Source of the DNA: Colwellia sp. TT2012
Lineage (GTDB): Bacteria; Pseudomonadota; Gammaproteobacteria; Enterobacterales; Alteromonadaceae
Assembly (NCBI RefSeq): GCF_001440345.1
Contig: NZ_LJYX01000019.1
Span: 103,054-167,053, forward strand
DNA length: 64,000 bases
Direction of reading: 5' to 3'
Positions within the stretch are counted from its first letter, which is position 1, and each line of letters begins with the position of its first letter. Of the stretch, positions 43,744-53,420 are shown piece by piece. The position numbers and the translations under genes were made by a program. Under the pieces are notes generated by a model. It saw only the letters and a list, made by a program, of their open reading frames with translations. It was not told where the DNA came from and did no database searches.

Positions 43744-44262
43744 TTATGTGACGTCACCGAGTTGTTTTATCACCCGAGCAAGACGAGAAAAGTCTTGCCT
43801 AGAAAAACTATCCCTATATATAAATAACTGTTTAGGGATATTATTGGCGGCATTACTGCGTGGCGTGAGTATCGACTCACTTGGTACCATAACTAACCAA
43901 CAGCCGATAAAGCTTACTCTACTTGCGGCTAACAATTGATAACTTGTCGGACTGCCAGCTAGATAAAAACCGCCAGTTGCCGTTAAGATAAAAGAACGGG
44001 TTATGGCGCTAGTATTGTTAATAGATAAAAATAAACTAAGGGCTATTATACTAATTAAGGCTACGCCTAGGGCTAAAAGATAATAAAAACTAGTACTAAC
44101 AAGGGTAGTTAAGCATATGAGTAAGACTACAAAGCTATATACTGCTAGCTTATAGCGAGAGTTTCGAACATTAATATTATACTTTGACGCGTTTGAGTAT
44201 AATTTGCACAATAGCGTTAAGTTCTGTGTCTTCACAATCTTCATGCCCCATAAACCATGCAA
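43744..44262 (-). CDS. ygfX: YgfX family membrane protein
   Basis: Up to 172 residues. A membrane hairpin (about residues 40-80) is followed by a beta-rich cytoplasmic part with RSFILTATGGFYL, SRVSFIGCWLVM and LFIYRDSFSRQDFSRL, the pattern of YgfX, which is encoded next to sdhE in E. coli. It was described as the toxin-like partner (CptA) or as a membrane partner of SdhE. The frame overlaps sdhE by 86 bp if started at 44262; a TTG at 44211 would cut the overlap to 35 bp and fits the family length better, so the start is uncertain. Confidence 0.7.
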   Translation of the reverse strand: MHGLWGMKIVKTQNLTLLCKLYSNASKYNINVRNSRYKLAVYSFVVLLICLTTLVSTSFYYLLALGVALISIIALSLFLSINNTSAITRSFILTATGGFYLAGSPTSYQLLAASRVSFIGCWLVMVPSESILTPRSNAANNIPKQLFIYRDSFSRQDFSRLARVIKQLGDVT

Positions 44263-44482
44263 ATAATTCTGGGTCTTGGCAAGTGAGTAAACGCTCCAAG
44301 GTGAACTGCTCTTTTATAGATAAGTCATCATAGGCTTCATCAACAAAAGGAATAAACAATACGTCTAATTCTAACATTCCGCGACGACATGCCCACTTCA
44401 ACCTAGCCTTATTAACTTTTAACACATTAGCCGAGTTTTCATTATGTGTCACTGTATTGCTTGAAACGTCATTACCAGACAT
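44177..44482 (-). CDS. sdhE: FAD assembly factor SdhE
   Basis: A 101-residue protein of the SdhE/YgfY family that flavinylates succinate dehydrogenase and fumarate reductase. The core ARLKWACRRGMLELDVLFIP with the RGxxE motif, and FLLTCQDPELFAWFMGH-like LLTCQDPELFAWFMG, are clear. The ATG at 44482 has an AAGGA ribosome site; the frame extends to 44554 but without family match. The N-terminal 20 residues are longer than in E. coli. Overlaps ygfX. Confidence 0.93.
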   Translation of the reverse strand: MSGNDVSSNTVTHNENSANVLKVNKARLKWACRRGMLELDVLFIPFVDEAYDDLSIKEQFTLERLLTCQDPELFAWFMGHEDCEDTELNAIVQIILKRVKV

Positions 44483-44668
44483 AAGTATCCTTAATTGATT
44501 ATCACACGGGCATTGTAGCAATAACTCACCAAGCACAGCTATTAAAAACAGCATTTTTCACTAATATAAATCCAAGCACTAGTTGTTTTTACCATTTTCG
44601 TCCCTATTCTATAGTTAACCTTTAATCGTCAAGCAAAGCTAGTTCCGCGCTTGTTCATAGAGTTCATT

Positions 44669-45646
44669 ATGACAATAACAAACAACACACAATTACCTTC
44701 TCTAACTCAGTTGCCAAGTACCTTTCTTGTTGAGCTTAACAATTTTGGCGCCATCTCCTTATCGGGTGAAGAGCAAAGCAAATATTTACAAGGACAAGTC
44801 ACTTGTGATGTTAATAACAGCACAGAGAAAAACCTACTTGTCGGTGCTCACTGTGACGCTAAGGGTAAAGTTTTTTCCGTTTTCAGATTGATTAACCGCT
44901 CTGCTGCTCTCTTATTATTACAACCTAAAGCCAGTATTGACAGCTCACTTAATGCGTTGAAAAAATTTGCTGTTTTCGCCAAGGTCACTATTGAAGAAGT
45001 TCAAAACTTAAGTTTTATCGCCTTAGTCGGTGAACAAGCCAGTGCTTTATTACAGCGTGAATTCGCTCAAGTACCTGATACTTTAAACCCCGTAGTACAA
45101 ATTAACTCAACCAGCTTAGTTTATCTGTCGGGTGAACAGCCTCGCTATATCATCATGGATGAACCAGCCGCAATGGCATCACTTATTAAATCATTTGCAC
45201 TACCTATGTTTTCACAAGGTGTATGGGATTTATTAGAAATAACCCAAGGATTTCCAATATTACCTGCCAGCGCTAGCGGCCATTACGTGCCTCAGATGCT
45301 TAACTTACAAGCCATTAATGGCATTAGTTTTACTAAAGGCTGTTACTTAGGGCAAGAAACTGTCGCTAGAATGCAGTATTTAGGTAAAAACAAACGCGCA
45401 CTATTTTCTCTGCATACCCAAGTTGAGCACGACCTACAAGAGGATGACGTAATACAAAAGCAATTAGGGGAGAACTGGCGAAAAGCTGGCGATATTCTAG
45501 CCTATTATCAAGCCGATGATGGCAACTGTTACCTACAAGCGATTTTAACTAATGATACTGACCAGCCTACCATGCGTATCGCTGCACAAGTTGCAAGCGT
45601 AGTAACAAAGCAAGCATTACCATATACCCTCGATACTTCAAAATAA
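44669..45646 (+). CDS. ygfZ: tRNA-modifying protein YgfZ (folate-binding)
   Basis: A 325-residue folate-binding protein needed for iron-sulphur enzymes such as MiaB. The signature KGCYLGQE (in FTKGCYLGQETVARMQYLG) and the early SKYLQGQVTCDV block are present. The ATG at 44669 is preferred to the TTG at 44651. It is divergent from sdhE, as in E. coli. The last eight codons and the stop are formed by the left end of a family B repeat (TATACCCTCGATACTTCAAA lies within the coding end), so the natural C-terminus was replaced by repeat sequence. Confidence 0.93.
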   Translation: MTITNNTQLPSLTQLPSTFLVELNNFGAISLSGEEQSKYLQGQVTCDVNNSTEKNLLVGAHCDAKGKVFSVFRLINRSAALLLLQPKASIDSSLNALKKFAVFAKVTIEEVQNLSFIALVGEQASALLQREFAQVPDTLNPVVQINSTSLVYLSGEQPRYIIMDEPAAMASLIKSFALPMFSQGVWDLLEITQGFPILPASASGHYVPQMLNLQAINGISFTKGCYLGQETVARMQYLGKNKRALFSLHTQVEHDLQEDDVIQKQLGENWRKAGDILAYYQADDGNCYLQAILTNDTDQPTMRIAAQVASVVTKQALPYTLDTSK

Positions 45647-45882
45647 GAGTTTCAGAAATCCTGAGTGATTAAGGCGCATCTTTTTATTCAGGGTTACTCC
45701 CTTAAAAATAGATGCAACCATGAGCATGAACCTCTCAGGAATTCCCGCAGGGCTGGTTTAGATACGCATTATGCTACGTTCTTGATTTCGACAATGGAAT
45801 AACCATTATCGTCAATCAACGCCTTGCCTAAAGACGTATCTAATTCCAGCTGAACCCTTCACTTTGAGGTAACAAGGGTATA
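45623..45882 (-). repeat. Family B MITE-like repeat, copy 2 (260 bp, inverted)
   Basis: The left end TATACCCTCGATACTTCAAA overlaps the ygfZ 3' end; the right end, read on the minus strand, is TATACCCTTGTTACCTCAAA. The core in inverse orientation matches copies 1 and 3 (CTTGCCTAAAGACGT, GCAGGGCTGGTTTAG). It covers nearly the whole 284-bp gap before slyD. Confidence 0.85.
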
Positions 45883-45930
45883 TACCCTTGCCCCTGTATA
45901 AGCATAATACTTGAATGATTAGGATAAAAA

Positions 45931-46419
45931 ATGAAAATTGCAAAACATAATGTTGTTGTTATGCATTATGCCGTATCTGACGGCGAAGGTACTTTAATCG
46001 ATAGTTCATATGACAATAAGCCTATGGCTATTATTCAAGGTACTGGCTATTTAATTGCTGGCTTAGATGAAGCCCTTATTGATCACCAAGCGGGTGATCA
46101 ATTTGAAGTAGCGCTATCTTGTCAACAAGCTTACGGTGAACGTAATGAAAATTATGTGCAAAAGGTACCTAGAGAAGATCTAGCTGGTGTTGAAGATCTC
46201 ACCCTAGGCGCACAATTGCGTGCTTCAACAGACGATGGTGAACAAACGGTTATTGTTATTGATGTACAAGATGATGAAATTACCGTTGATGGCAACCACC
46301 CGCTGGCAGGCTTAGACTTAAGCTTTGATGTTGAAATTATTGAAGTGCGTGCTGCAACTGCTGACGAACTTGAACATGGCCATGTTCACGGTGAAGGGGG
46401 TTGTGGTCACAACCACTAG
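45931..46419 (+). CDS. slyD: FKBP-type peptidyl-prolyl isomerase, SlyD-like
   Basis: A 162-residue SlyD-type prolyl isomerase and chaperone. FKBP domain start KIAKHNVVVMHYAVSD, the IF domain in the middle (QAYGERNENYVQKVPRED), then a short His-rich tail (EHGHVHGEGGCGHNH) that likely binds nickel or other metals, shorter than the tail of E. coli SlyD. Cytoplasmic, no signal peptide. It is monocistronic, between a repeat and a strong terminator. Confidence 0.9.
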   Translation: MKIAKHNVVVMHYAVSDGEGTLIDSSYDNKPMAIIQGTGYLIAGLDEALIDHQAGDQFEVALSCQQAYGERNENYVQKVPREDLAGVEDLTLGAQLRASTDDGEQTVIVIDVQDDEITVDGNHPLAGLDLSFDVEIIEVRAATADELEHGHVHGEGGCGHNH

Positions 46420-46425
46420 TTCATT

Positions 46426-46497
46426 TATGCTGGTAAATTGTTTAACAATTTACCAGCATAAAAAAGGTAACCTTAGGTCTAAGGTTACCTTTTTTTA
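46426..46497. terminator. Double hairpin between slyD and recA, bidirectional terminator
   Basis: First hairpin TATGCTGGTAAATTG with complement (46426-46460), then AAAAAAGGTAACCTTAG with complement and T7 (46461-46497). The second has A and T runs on opposite sides and can end slyD (plus) and recA (minus). Confidence 0.9.
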
Positions 46498-46532
46498 TTT
46501 ATATTTATCCATTACTTAGCCGATAAATATAA

Positions 46533-47588
46533 TTATTCAGCGACAGCTGCTACTGCTTCTACTTTGTCTACTTTGTCTACTGCTTTATCTTCTTCTTCCA
46601 CTTTGTTTAAAAACATATCACGTAACTTAGTATCAACATCCTTGGCCATATCAGGATGTTCTTCTAGGTATTTAGCGGCATTCGCTTTACCTTGGCCAAT
46701 ACGTTCGCCATTACAGCTATACCAAGCACCGGCTTTTTCAACAAAGCCATGTTTAACGCCCAACTCAATTAATTCCCCTAAACTATTGATGCCTTGACCG
46801 TAAATAATTTGAAATTCCGCTTGTTTAAATGGTGGTGCTATTTTATTTTTAACCACTTTTACGCGTGTTTCATTACCAATGATTTCATCACCATTTTTAA
46901 CCGCGCCGATACGACGTATATCTAAACGAACAGATGCATAAAACTTTAACGCATTACCACCGGTTGTTGTTTCAGGAGAACCAAACATTACGCCGATTTT
47001 CATGCGAATTTGGTTAATGAAAATTAACATGGTGTTTGATGTTTTAAGATTACCGGTTAATTTACGCATCGCTTGACTCATCATTCGAGCCTGAAGTCCC
47101 ATATGAGAATCACCCATATCACCTTCAATTTCAGCTTTAGGTGTTAAAGCCGCAACAGAATCAACGACAATCACATCAATAGCACCGGAGCGAGCTAGCA
47201 TATCAACAATCTCTAAAGCTTGTTCACCGGTATCGGGCTGAGAAATAAGTAATTGATCAATATCTACCCCTAACTTTTTGGCATAGATAGGATCAAGTGC
47301 ATGTTCAGCATCTATAAAAGCACAGGTTCGCCCCTCTCGTTGGGCTGAGGCAATAACCTCAAGAGTTAACGTAGTTTTACCACTTGACTCTGGACCATAA
47401 ATTTCAACCACCCGACCTAACGGTAAACCACCCGCACCTAGTGCTATGTCCAAACCTAAAGAGCCGGTAGAGATAGTTTCTATGTCCATAGTGGTATTAT
47501 CACCAAGCTTCATAATTGACCCTTTACCGAATTGTCTCTCAATTTGGCTTAAGGCAGCAGATAATGCTTTTTCTTTATCGTCTTTCAT
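46533..47588 (-). CDS. recA: Recombinase RecA
   Basis: A 351-residue RecA. Walker [11 protein letters not shown], Walker [11 protein letters not shown], the L2 region [25 protein letters not shown] (seen in parts) and the acidic C-terminal tail ([21 protein letters not shown] in parts). It drives homologous recombination and SOS induction. A canonical LexA box lies 60 bp upstream of the start. recX does not follow; the slyD gene is next. Confidence 0.98.
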   Translation of the reverse strand: MKDDKEKALSAALSQIERQFGKGSIMKLGDNTTMDIETISTGSLGLDIALGAGGLPLGRVVEIYGPESSGKTTLTLEVIASAQREGRTCAFIDAEHALDPIYAKKLGVDIDQLLISQPDTGEQALEIVDMLARSGAIDVIVVDSVAALTPKAEIEGDMGDSHMGLQARMMSQAMRKLTGNLKTSNTMLIFINQIRMKIGVMFGSPETTTGGNALKFYASVRLDIRRIGAVKNGDEIIGNETRVKVVKNKIAPPFKQAEFQIIYGQGINSLGELIELGVKHGFVEKAGAWYSCNGERIGQGKANAAKYLEEHPDMAKDVDTKLRDMFLNKVEEEDKAVDKVDKVEAVAAVAE

Positions 47589-47648
47589 AGTTGCTCCGCG
47601 ATTATATCGCTATTTCATCTTCATGGTTTCAATTTAATAACGCAAGTA

Positions 47649-47668
47649 TACTGTATGACCGTACAGTA
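47649..47668 (-). promoter_or_regulatory. LexA (SOS) box of recA
   Basis: TACTGTATGACCGTACAGTA: CTGT-N8-ACAG with the flanking TA/TA of the gammaproteobacterial consensus, 60 bp upstream of the recA ATG. Confidence 0.95.
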
Positions 47669-47674
47669 TCAAGC

Positions 47675-47754
47675 ATTTAAATGTTTATTTTTTTACTGGA
47701 AAAAAAATAAAACGTAGACACTTTTAAATCATTGATATAAATAAACATTTAAAT
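47675..47754. repeat. Inverted repeat upstream of recA
   Basis: ATTTAAATGTTTATTT at 47675-47690 and its exact complement AAATAAACATTTAAAT at 47739-47754, 48 bp apart, just beyond the LexA box. It could be a second operator or a DNA bend; no known binding site fits. Confidence 0.7.
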
Positions 47755-48040
47755 GTAACATATCTTTTTATTTTTTTATTTAAAAAAGTTACTATTTAAT
47801 TATCTATGGTTATTTATCTGCTATGTAAACGTTTTATTTTTCCTTGCCATATTATCAAGTTTAGCCATCATGACATAAAGTATGCTTGAACTCTGGATAA
47901 GCGGCACTGGCTCAACAAGCCCCTTTATCAGCAATCACCTTTACAGAGAAGGAAGCAGTCTGTTTCTCCCACAGACAAAGTCTTTTACCTATCAAACGAT
48001 ACTGTAAAGGTAATATCGAAAAAATTAACAGACACTAATA

Positions 48041-48348
48041 TATACCCAAGCCACCTCAAAATGCAGGATTGAGCTGGAATGAGAAACGCCTTTAGGCAAG
48101 GCATTGATTGAAGAGCATAGTTATTTTCTATTATCGAAATCAATAACGATGGATAAAGCGTTTCTACCCCCCCTACGGGGACATCTGAGCAAATCATGTT
48201 CATCGTTTCATAGGTAATTAAGGACGCTGCATGGATGCAGCTTAATAGAGAATGCAGACGGTACAGGAAGTACCTTATTAGATAATGCAGGAGCAATTAT
48301 CCTGAGCATATTCTCCTGAAACGAGCATATTGAAGTCGCTTGGGTATA
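48041..48348 (+). repeat. Family B MITE-like repeat, copy 3 (308 bp)
   Basis: Left end TATACCCAAGCCACCTCAAA, right end (minus strand) TATACCCAAGCGACTTCAAT. Core as in copy 1 at the left, with an extra, different stretch on the right (GGACGCTGCATGGATGCAGC), which makes it longer. A minus-strand 103-codon frame in it is not a gene. It fills most of the 3' half of the 804-bp gap between recA and argP; the rest (47755-48040) shows nothing I can identify. Confidence 0.85.
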
Positions 48349-48392
48349 AACAGTCGCATTATTTTAGGCAAGCACTATAAACCGCCAAAAAG

Positions 48393-49289
48393 TTAGTGTG
48401 CTAGTTTTTCACGGCCAATTTTAACAATTTGCTCGGATATTTTTTTATTAACACCTTTTACCAGTACCCAACTATGCCAATATAATGTTTCTACTAATTT
48501 TTTATCTGGGCATAAACTGATTAATTGACCAGAATTTAACTCTTGTTCTATTTGTAATTTGGGTAACAAGCAATAAGCAACATCTTGCTTTACTAGCGCA
48601 ACAAACGCCTCTGAAGAGCACACGCTATGGCAATAATATTCACTAGCCGCTAAATTAAAGTGTTTCGCAATATAGCGAACATGCATATCATCTTTATGAT
48701 CATAACTTATCGCTGGCGCCATTGTTAACGACCTTTGATTCACCCCATCCGGAAAGTATTTTTGCGCAAAACCTTTACTAGCCACCAAGCAATACTCCAT
48801 CTTCCCTAGTTTAAAAGAGCGATAACCTTTTAACGGTTGTTCAATAACACTTACGGCGCCAATGGCTTGCCCGCTGCGTAATTTGTCTAAGGTCCGCTCT
48901 TCATGTTCAATAATTAAATTCAATTCCACTAAGTGATTCTTAAGTATTGGCGTAATGGCATCAATAAACCAAGTTGCAATACTGTCTGCATTAATAGCCA
49001 AAGAGACTTTCATCGGTTTTATCGGTTTGTCCGGATACAGTATTGGTACAAGTTCATGCTCAAGTTGCTTAACTTTCTTAAAGTGGCTTAGAATTTGTTC
49101 GCCGGCCAGCGTAGCGACAATGGGTTGGTTTCGAATAAGTACCGGTTGCCCTATATGTTCTTCTAGCGCTTTTATTCGTTGAGAAATTGCCGATTGGGAG
49201 ATAAACAGTTTTTGTGCCGCTAATTCAAAGCTTTGCTGCTCAATAACCTCAGCTAATGCCGCAAGATGTTTATAATCAAAGTTTGCCAT
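48393..49289 (-). CDS. argP: LysR-type regulator, ArgP family
   Basis: A 298-residue LysR regulator. The N-terminal winged helix (FDYKHLAALAEVIEQQSFELAAQKL) and SQSAISQRIKALE are typical of ArgP/IciA; the C-terminal effector domain has the HEERTLDKLRSG and AVSVIEQPLKG parts. ArgP senses lysine and arginine and activates argO. The divergent gene 122 bp away is an ArgO-like exporter, which supports the assignment; the shared intergenic region should hold both promoters. Confidence 0.85.
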   Translation of the reverse strand: MANFDYKHLAALAEVIEQQSFELAAQKLFISQSAISQRIKALEEHIGQPVLIRNQPIVATLAGEQILSHFKKVKQLEHELVPILYPDKPIKPMKVSLAINADSIATWFIDAITPILKNHLVELNLIIEHEERTLDKLRSGQAIGAVSVIEQPLKGYRSFKLGKMEYCLVASKGFAQKYFPDGVNQRSLTMAPAISYDHKDDMHVRYIAKHFNLAASEYYCHSVCSSEAFVALVKQDVAYCLLPKLQIEQELNSGQLISLCPDKKLVETLYWHSWVLVKGVNKKISEQIVKIGREKLAH

Positions 49290-49410
49290 ATCCCCTCGCC
49301 CCTATATAAGTTTTACTAATGATAGTTAATAATTATTAATTATATTAAAACTTTTACTTAGTGCACACTAGCACTTATCAAATTTTCTGACTATTTTTAT
49401 CGAGGACATC

Positions 49411-50031
49411 ATGAGCTTATTAATTTTAGCCAAAGGTTTTACCCTAACATTGAGTATGATAATGCCCATAGGCACACAAAACTCTATGTTGATTAACCAA
49501 GGTATTAATCAAAACCATCACAAAATGACCGCCGCTCTTTTTGTGCTTTATGATGCCTTACTCATCAGCATAGGTGTACTTGGCGGCAGTATTTTACTGT
49601 CACAGAACGCTACCTTATTTAATATGCTCACTTGGGGTGGCATCATATTTCTCAGTGTTTATGGTTTACTGTCAATGAAGTCGGCATTTGCGCAAAGTAA
49701 AAGTACGCCTGATACTGTATTAAAAAAGAAGTCCGCAAAAATTGTTTTCTTAACAACCTTAGCGGTTACTTTTTTAAACCCACATGCCTACATTGATACC
49801 GTTATGGTGATTGGCAGTGTTGGTGGCCAATATTCAGATGATGCCAAAGTATATTTCCTTATTGGCTGCGTATTGGGCTCATTAACTTGGTTCAGTTGCT
49901 TAGCACTTGGCGCGGCAAAACTTTCCAAGCAATTAAGCAGACCCAAAGTAAAAATGACCATAGATATAATTATTGCCTTAGTTATGTGGCTGGTTGCTTG
50001 GTCTTTGTTTAATACCTGGATGGCTAGATAA
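49411..50031 (+). CDS. argO: LysE/ArgO family amino-acid exporter
   Basis: A 206-residue inner-membrane protein with six predicted spans. MPIGTQNSMLINQGINQNH at the first span end and FLNPHAYIDTVMVIG are the LysE/ArgO family marks. It probably exports arginine or lysine, by family and by pairing with the divergent ArgP-like regulator. No terminator is obvious; a family A repeat follows. Confidence 0.85.
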   Translation: MSLLILAKGFTLTLSMIMPIGTQNSMLINQGINQNHHKMTAALFVLYDALLISIGVLGGSILLSQNATLFNMLTWGGIIFLSVYGLLSMKSAFAQSKSTPDTVLKKKSAKIVFLTTLAVTFLNPHAYIDTVMVIGSVGGQYSDDAKVYFLIGCVLGSLTWFSCLALGAAKLSKQLSRPKVKMTIDIIIALVMWLVAWSLFNTWMAR

Positions 50032-50102
50032 GTAATTTTACCGCCAATAAATAGCAAAAAATTAAGCCATGCTAATCGCGCTTATGGCATAATCTAGCGA
50101 TA

Positions 50103-50260
50103 ATACCACTTGCATTAAGTTAGTGATCTTGTTGTGCTTAGGGAAAATATTGCAGGACAAGGCGCTCGATCGACCAATAGCTGGCTATTGGGATTGAGAG
50201 CAACATAGTCTTGGGCTATTTAACCAGCACCAGTGGGCAAGAACTTAGTGGAATTGGTAT
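50103..50260 (+). repeat. Family A MITE-like repeat, copy 2 (158 bp)
   Basis: ATACCACTTGCATTAAGTTA at the left; read on the minus strand the right end is ATACCAATTCCACTAAGTTC. Same orientation and same length as copy 1. It lies between argO and mutS, 60 bp before the mutS ATG. Confidence 0.88.
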
Positions 50261-50320
50261 AAATATCCCTAGTATTAAGCTAATCATTAGCTAGTAATAA
50301 CATAAGAGTTTTAGCATTTC

Positions 50321-52930
50321 ATGACCACTGCCATAAAAGATCTTTCATCCCACACCCCTATGATGCGCCAGTACTTAACCATTAAGGCTGAGTTTCCAAA
50401 TATTTTGATCTTTTATCGCATGGGCGACTTCTATGAGTTGTTTTTTGATGATGCAAAAAAAGCCTCTGAATTATTGGATATATCCCTTACTGCTCGAGGT
50501 AAAACTGGCGGTAACGCTATTCCAATGGCCGGTGTACCTTATCATGCGGTTGAAAATTATTTAGCCAAGCTGGTCAAGTTAGGCGAGTCAGTCGCTATTT
50601 GTGAACAAATAGGCGATCCGGCGACCAGCAAAGGTCCGGTTGAGCGTAAAGTGGTACGGGTTATAACCCCTGGAACACTCAGTGATGAAGCACTGCTAAC
50701 GGATAGGCAAGATAATCTGATTGTCGCCATCGTCGACAATCAATCCCCGCAAGCAAAGCTAAAAAACAACGCAGCACCCGCTTTTGGTCTGGCTTATTTA
50801 GATATGGCCAGTGGCCGCTTTGTCTTGACTGAGCCACAAACCAGTGAACAACTACTAGCTGAACTGCAAAGGTTATCTCCTGCAGAATTACTCTACAGCG
50901 AATCGCTACAAGATTTTAGTTTAATCGAGCAAAGAAAAGGTTTACGTCGTCGCCCCGAATGGGAGTTTGATCTCGATACCGCCATCAGTTTGTTAAATAA
51001 ACAGTTCGATACTAAAGAATTAACCGGCTTTGGTGTTGATGATAAGCCATTAGGCCTTGCCGCAGCGGGTTGTTTATTTCAATATGTTCAAGATACTCAA
51101 CGCACTGCCCTACCCCATATTCGTGCCATTATCTGTGAATCGGCAAATAATGGTGTCGTGCTTGATGCCGCTACCAGACGAAATTTAGAGCTAACGCAAA
51201 ACTTGCAAGGTGGACTTGATAACACCCTTGCCGCCATTTTAGATAAATCCTGCACGCCAATGGGTTCGCGTTTACTGAAACGTTGGTTACACTTCCCATT
51301 ACGCGACTTAACCGTGCTTAATAATCGCCAAGATACGGTAAGTGATATCATAGCATTAGATCTAATCACACCAATTCAGCCAATATTAAAAGGCTTGGGC
51401 GACATTGAACGTATTGTCTCGAGAATAGCCTTACGCTCGGCACGACCACGAGATTTTGCCCGTTTACGACATGCGCTACAACAATTGCCTGAGCTGCAAA
51501 GAGAGTTAACCTTAGCTAAACCAAGTTACTTACACACCCTAGCACAGCAAAGCCAACCAATGCCGCAGTTACAAGCTTTGCTTGAACATGCCATTATCGA
51601 AAACCCACCCGTACTTATCCGTGATGGCGGTGTTATCGCGCCTGGATATAATACAGATCTCGATGTATTGCGAGATTTAAGTGATGGCGCCACCGAGTTT
51701 TTAAAGCAGCTTGAACAACGCGAAAAAGAGCGTACCGGCATTCACTCACTAAAAGTTGGCTATAACAAGGTCCATGGCTTTTTTATTGAAATGAGCCGCA
51801 CCGCTGCAGCTAATGTACCTGATGATTATATCCGTCGTCAGACATTAAAAAATAATGAACGTTTTATTACCGAAGAATTAAAAGAGCATGAACATAAGGT
51901 GCTGAGCGCACGAAGTAAATTCTTAGCCTTAGAAAAATCACTCTATCAAGAATTATTCGATAAAGTCATGCCAGATTTAGCGGAATTACAACAATTAAGC
52001 CAAGCCATTGCCGAGCTTGATGTGTTAACCACCTTCGCAGAGCGCGCATTAGCGCTAAACTATGTCAAGCCCAGCTTGGTGGCCGAGGCAGGTATTAGTA
52101 TTGATGCCGGTCGCCATGTTGTCGTTGAGCAAATGACCCCTAATGCCTTTATCGCTAACCCGATTTTGTTAACTGAGCAACGGAAAATGCTGATCATCAC
52201 CGGACCAAACATGGGTGGTAAATCAACTTATATGCGGCAAACAGCACTAATTGTTTTACTTGCCCATATCGGTTGTTATGTCCCCGCGGACAGTGCCACC
52301 ATTGGCATAGTAGATAGAATATTTACTCGCATTGGCGCCTCAGATGATTTAGCCAGTGGCCGTTCAACCTTTATGGTTGAAATGACTGAAACCGCCAATA
52401 TATTGCATAACGCTACCGATAGAAGTTTAGTATTACTTGATGAGATAGGTCGTGGCACCAGCACCTACGATGGCTTATCACTAGCATGGGCGTGTGCAGA
52501 AATGCTGGCACTTAAAACCAAAGCTTTTACCCTGTTTGCCACCCATTATTTCGAATTAACTCTGTTAGCAGAGCAAATTGATACCCTTGCTAATGTCCAC
52601 CTAGATGCTATGGAACATGACGATAGCATTATATTCATGCATGCAGTACAAGAAGGGGCAGCAAGTAAAAGTTTTGGCTTACAAGTAGCACAACTAGCGG
52701 GTGTGCCAAAAACGGTAATTAAGCGGGCAAAACAACGGTTAGCCGAATTAGAGCAACAGCAAACATCGAACCAGTTAACCGCTTCGCCCATTCAAAGTGA
52801 TGCTTTTGAACAACTCAGTTTAGCGCCAGATGAGCACCCAGTGCTAACCACTCTTAGCGATACCGATGTGAATGATTTAAGCCCGAGACAAGCGTTAGAT
52901 TTACTCTTCTCTTTAAAGGCACAGCTTTAA
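50321..52930 (+). CDS. mutS: DNA mismatch repair protein MutS
   Basis: An 869-residue mismatch-recognition ATPase. The mismatch-contacting Phe-X-Glu is in [11 protein letters not shown] (about residue 35-38), followed by connector, lever and clamp domains; Walker [14 protein letters not shown], Walker [15 protein letters not shown], and the FATHYFEL block follow. The C-terminal tail ends [16 protein letters not shown], the tetramer/beta-clamp region. It has its own terminator. Confidence 0.97.
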   Translation: MTTAIKDLSSHTPMMRQYLTIKAEFPNILIFYRMGDFYELFFDDAKKASELLDISLTARGKTGGNAIPMAGVPYHAVENYLAKLVKLGESVAICEQIGDPATSKGPVERKVVRVITPGTLSDEALLTDRQDNLIVAIVDNQSPQAKLKNNAAPAFGLAYLDMASGRFVLTEPQTSEQLLAELQRLSPAELLYSESLQDFSLIEQRKGLRRRPEWEFDLDTAISLLNKQFDTKELTGFGVDDKPLGLAAAGCLFQYVQDTQRTALPHIRAIICESANNGVVLDAATRRNLELTQNLQGGLDNTLAAILDKSCTPMGSRLLKRWLHFPLRDLTVLNNRQDTVSDIIALDLITPIQPILKGLGDIERIVSRIALRSARPRDFARLRHALQQLPELQRELTLAKPSYLHTLAQQSQPMPQLQALLEHAIIENPPVLIRDGGVIAPGYNTDLDVLRDLSDGATEFLKQLEQREKERTGIHSLKVGYNKVHGFFIEMSRTAAANVPDDYIRRQTLKNNERFITEELKEHEHKVLSARSKFLALEKSLYQELFDKVMPDLAELQQLSQAIAELDVLTTFAERALALNYVKPSLVAEAGISIDAGRHVVVEQMTPNAFIANPILLTEQRKMLIITGPNMGGKSTYMRQTALIVLLAHIGCYVPADSATIGIVDRIFTRIGASDDLASGRSTFMVEMTETANILHNATDRSLVLLDEIGRGTSTYDGLSLAWACAEMLALKTKAFTLFATHYFELTLLAEQIDTLANVHLDAMEHDDSIIFMHAVQEGAASKSFGLQVAQLAGVPKTVIKRAKQRLAELEQQQTSNQLTASPIQSDAFEQLSLAPDEHPVLTTLSDTDVNDLSPRQALDLLFSLKAQL

Positions 52931-52954
52931 AAAAAGCAACTCTAGGTATTAACT

Positions 52955-52993
52955 AAAGCAGCAGTTGAGTTACACATACTGCTGCTTTTTTTT
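52955..52993 (+). terminator. Terminator of mutS
   Basis: AAAGCAGCAGT and ACTGCTGCTTT arms with a T8 tract, 25 bp past the mutS stop. Confidence 0.88.
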
Positions 52994-53081
52994 GACTGAG
53001 GTTTAGTGACTGAGTGTTAAAGAGGCGTGGGCTCCGTGCCAGACTTTATATAGAATTTATAAAGTTTAAGCTTTAGCAACG

Positions 53082-53128
53082 AAAAAAGCCTCAGCATTAC
53101 TATTTATAATTAGTAGTGCTGAGGCTTT
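53082..53128 (-). terminator. Terminator of the minus-strand tRNA-Phe
   Basis: An 18-bp stem (53085-53102 with 53111-53128, one wobble pair) and a T tract on the minus strand, 10 bp after the tRNA. The stem core AAGCCTCAGCA also appears in the terminators of the tRNA-Thr repeats. Confidence 0.85.
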
Positions 53129-53137
53129 ATCTTTATA

Positions 53138-53213
53138 TGGTGCCCCGACCCGGATTTGAACCAGGGACACGAGGATTTTCAATCCTCTGCTCTACCAACT
53201 GAGCTATCGGGGC
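53138..53213 (-). tRNA. tRNA-Phe (GAA)
   Basis: 76 bases including CCA, anticodon loop TTGAAAA with anticodon GAA, seven-base acceptor stem GCCCCGA/TCGGGGC, T loop TTCAAAT. Identical along its full length to the plus-strand tRNA-Phe at 62731. Confidence 0.97.
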
Positions 53214-53247
53214 TTCTTATCTGAGAGCAACTCTCTAAAGAGCGTGT

Positions 53248-53276
53248 ATAATATAGTTAAAAATTATCAGTGGCAA
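53248..53276 (-). promoter_or_regulatory. Promoter of the minus-strand tRNA-Phe
   Basis: On the minus strand TTGCCA (53276-53271), 17 bp, TATTAT (53253-53248), then GC-rich bases, about 35 bp upstream of the tRNA 5' end. Confidence 0.75.
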
Positions 53277-53420
53277 CCGTTTTATAACAATAATTAGCTG
53301 AAAGTTTAATTTAATATGCTATTAATACATTACCGCTAAATAAGTGTACAATTATCACCCTAAAGCAACTAAGACCCAACTAATACTAACTAGACACAGA
53401 AATTAGCTAAGCTACAGAGT

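Noticed and set aside
47985..48296. 103-codon minus-strand frame
   Set aside because: Falls within family B copy 3, with no ribosome site and no protein family.
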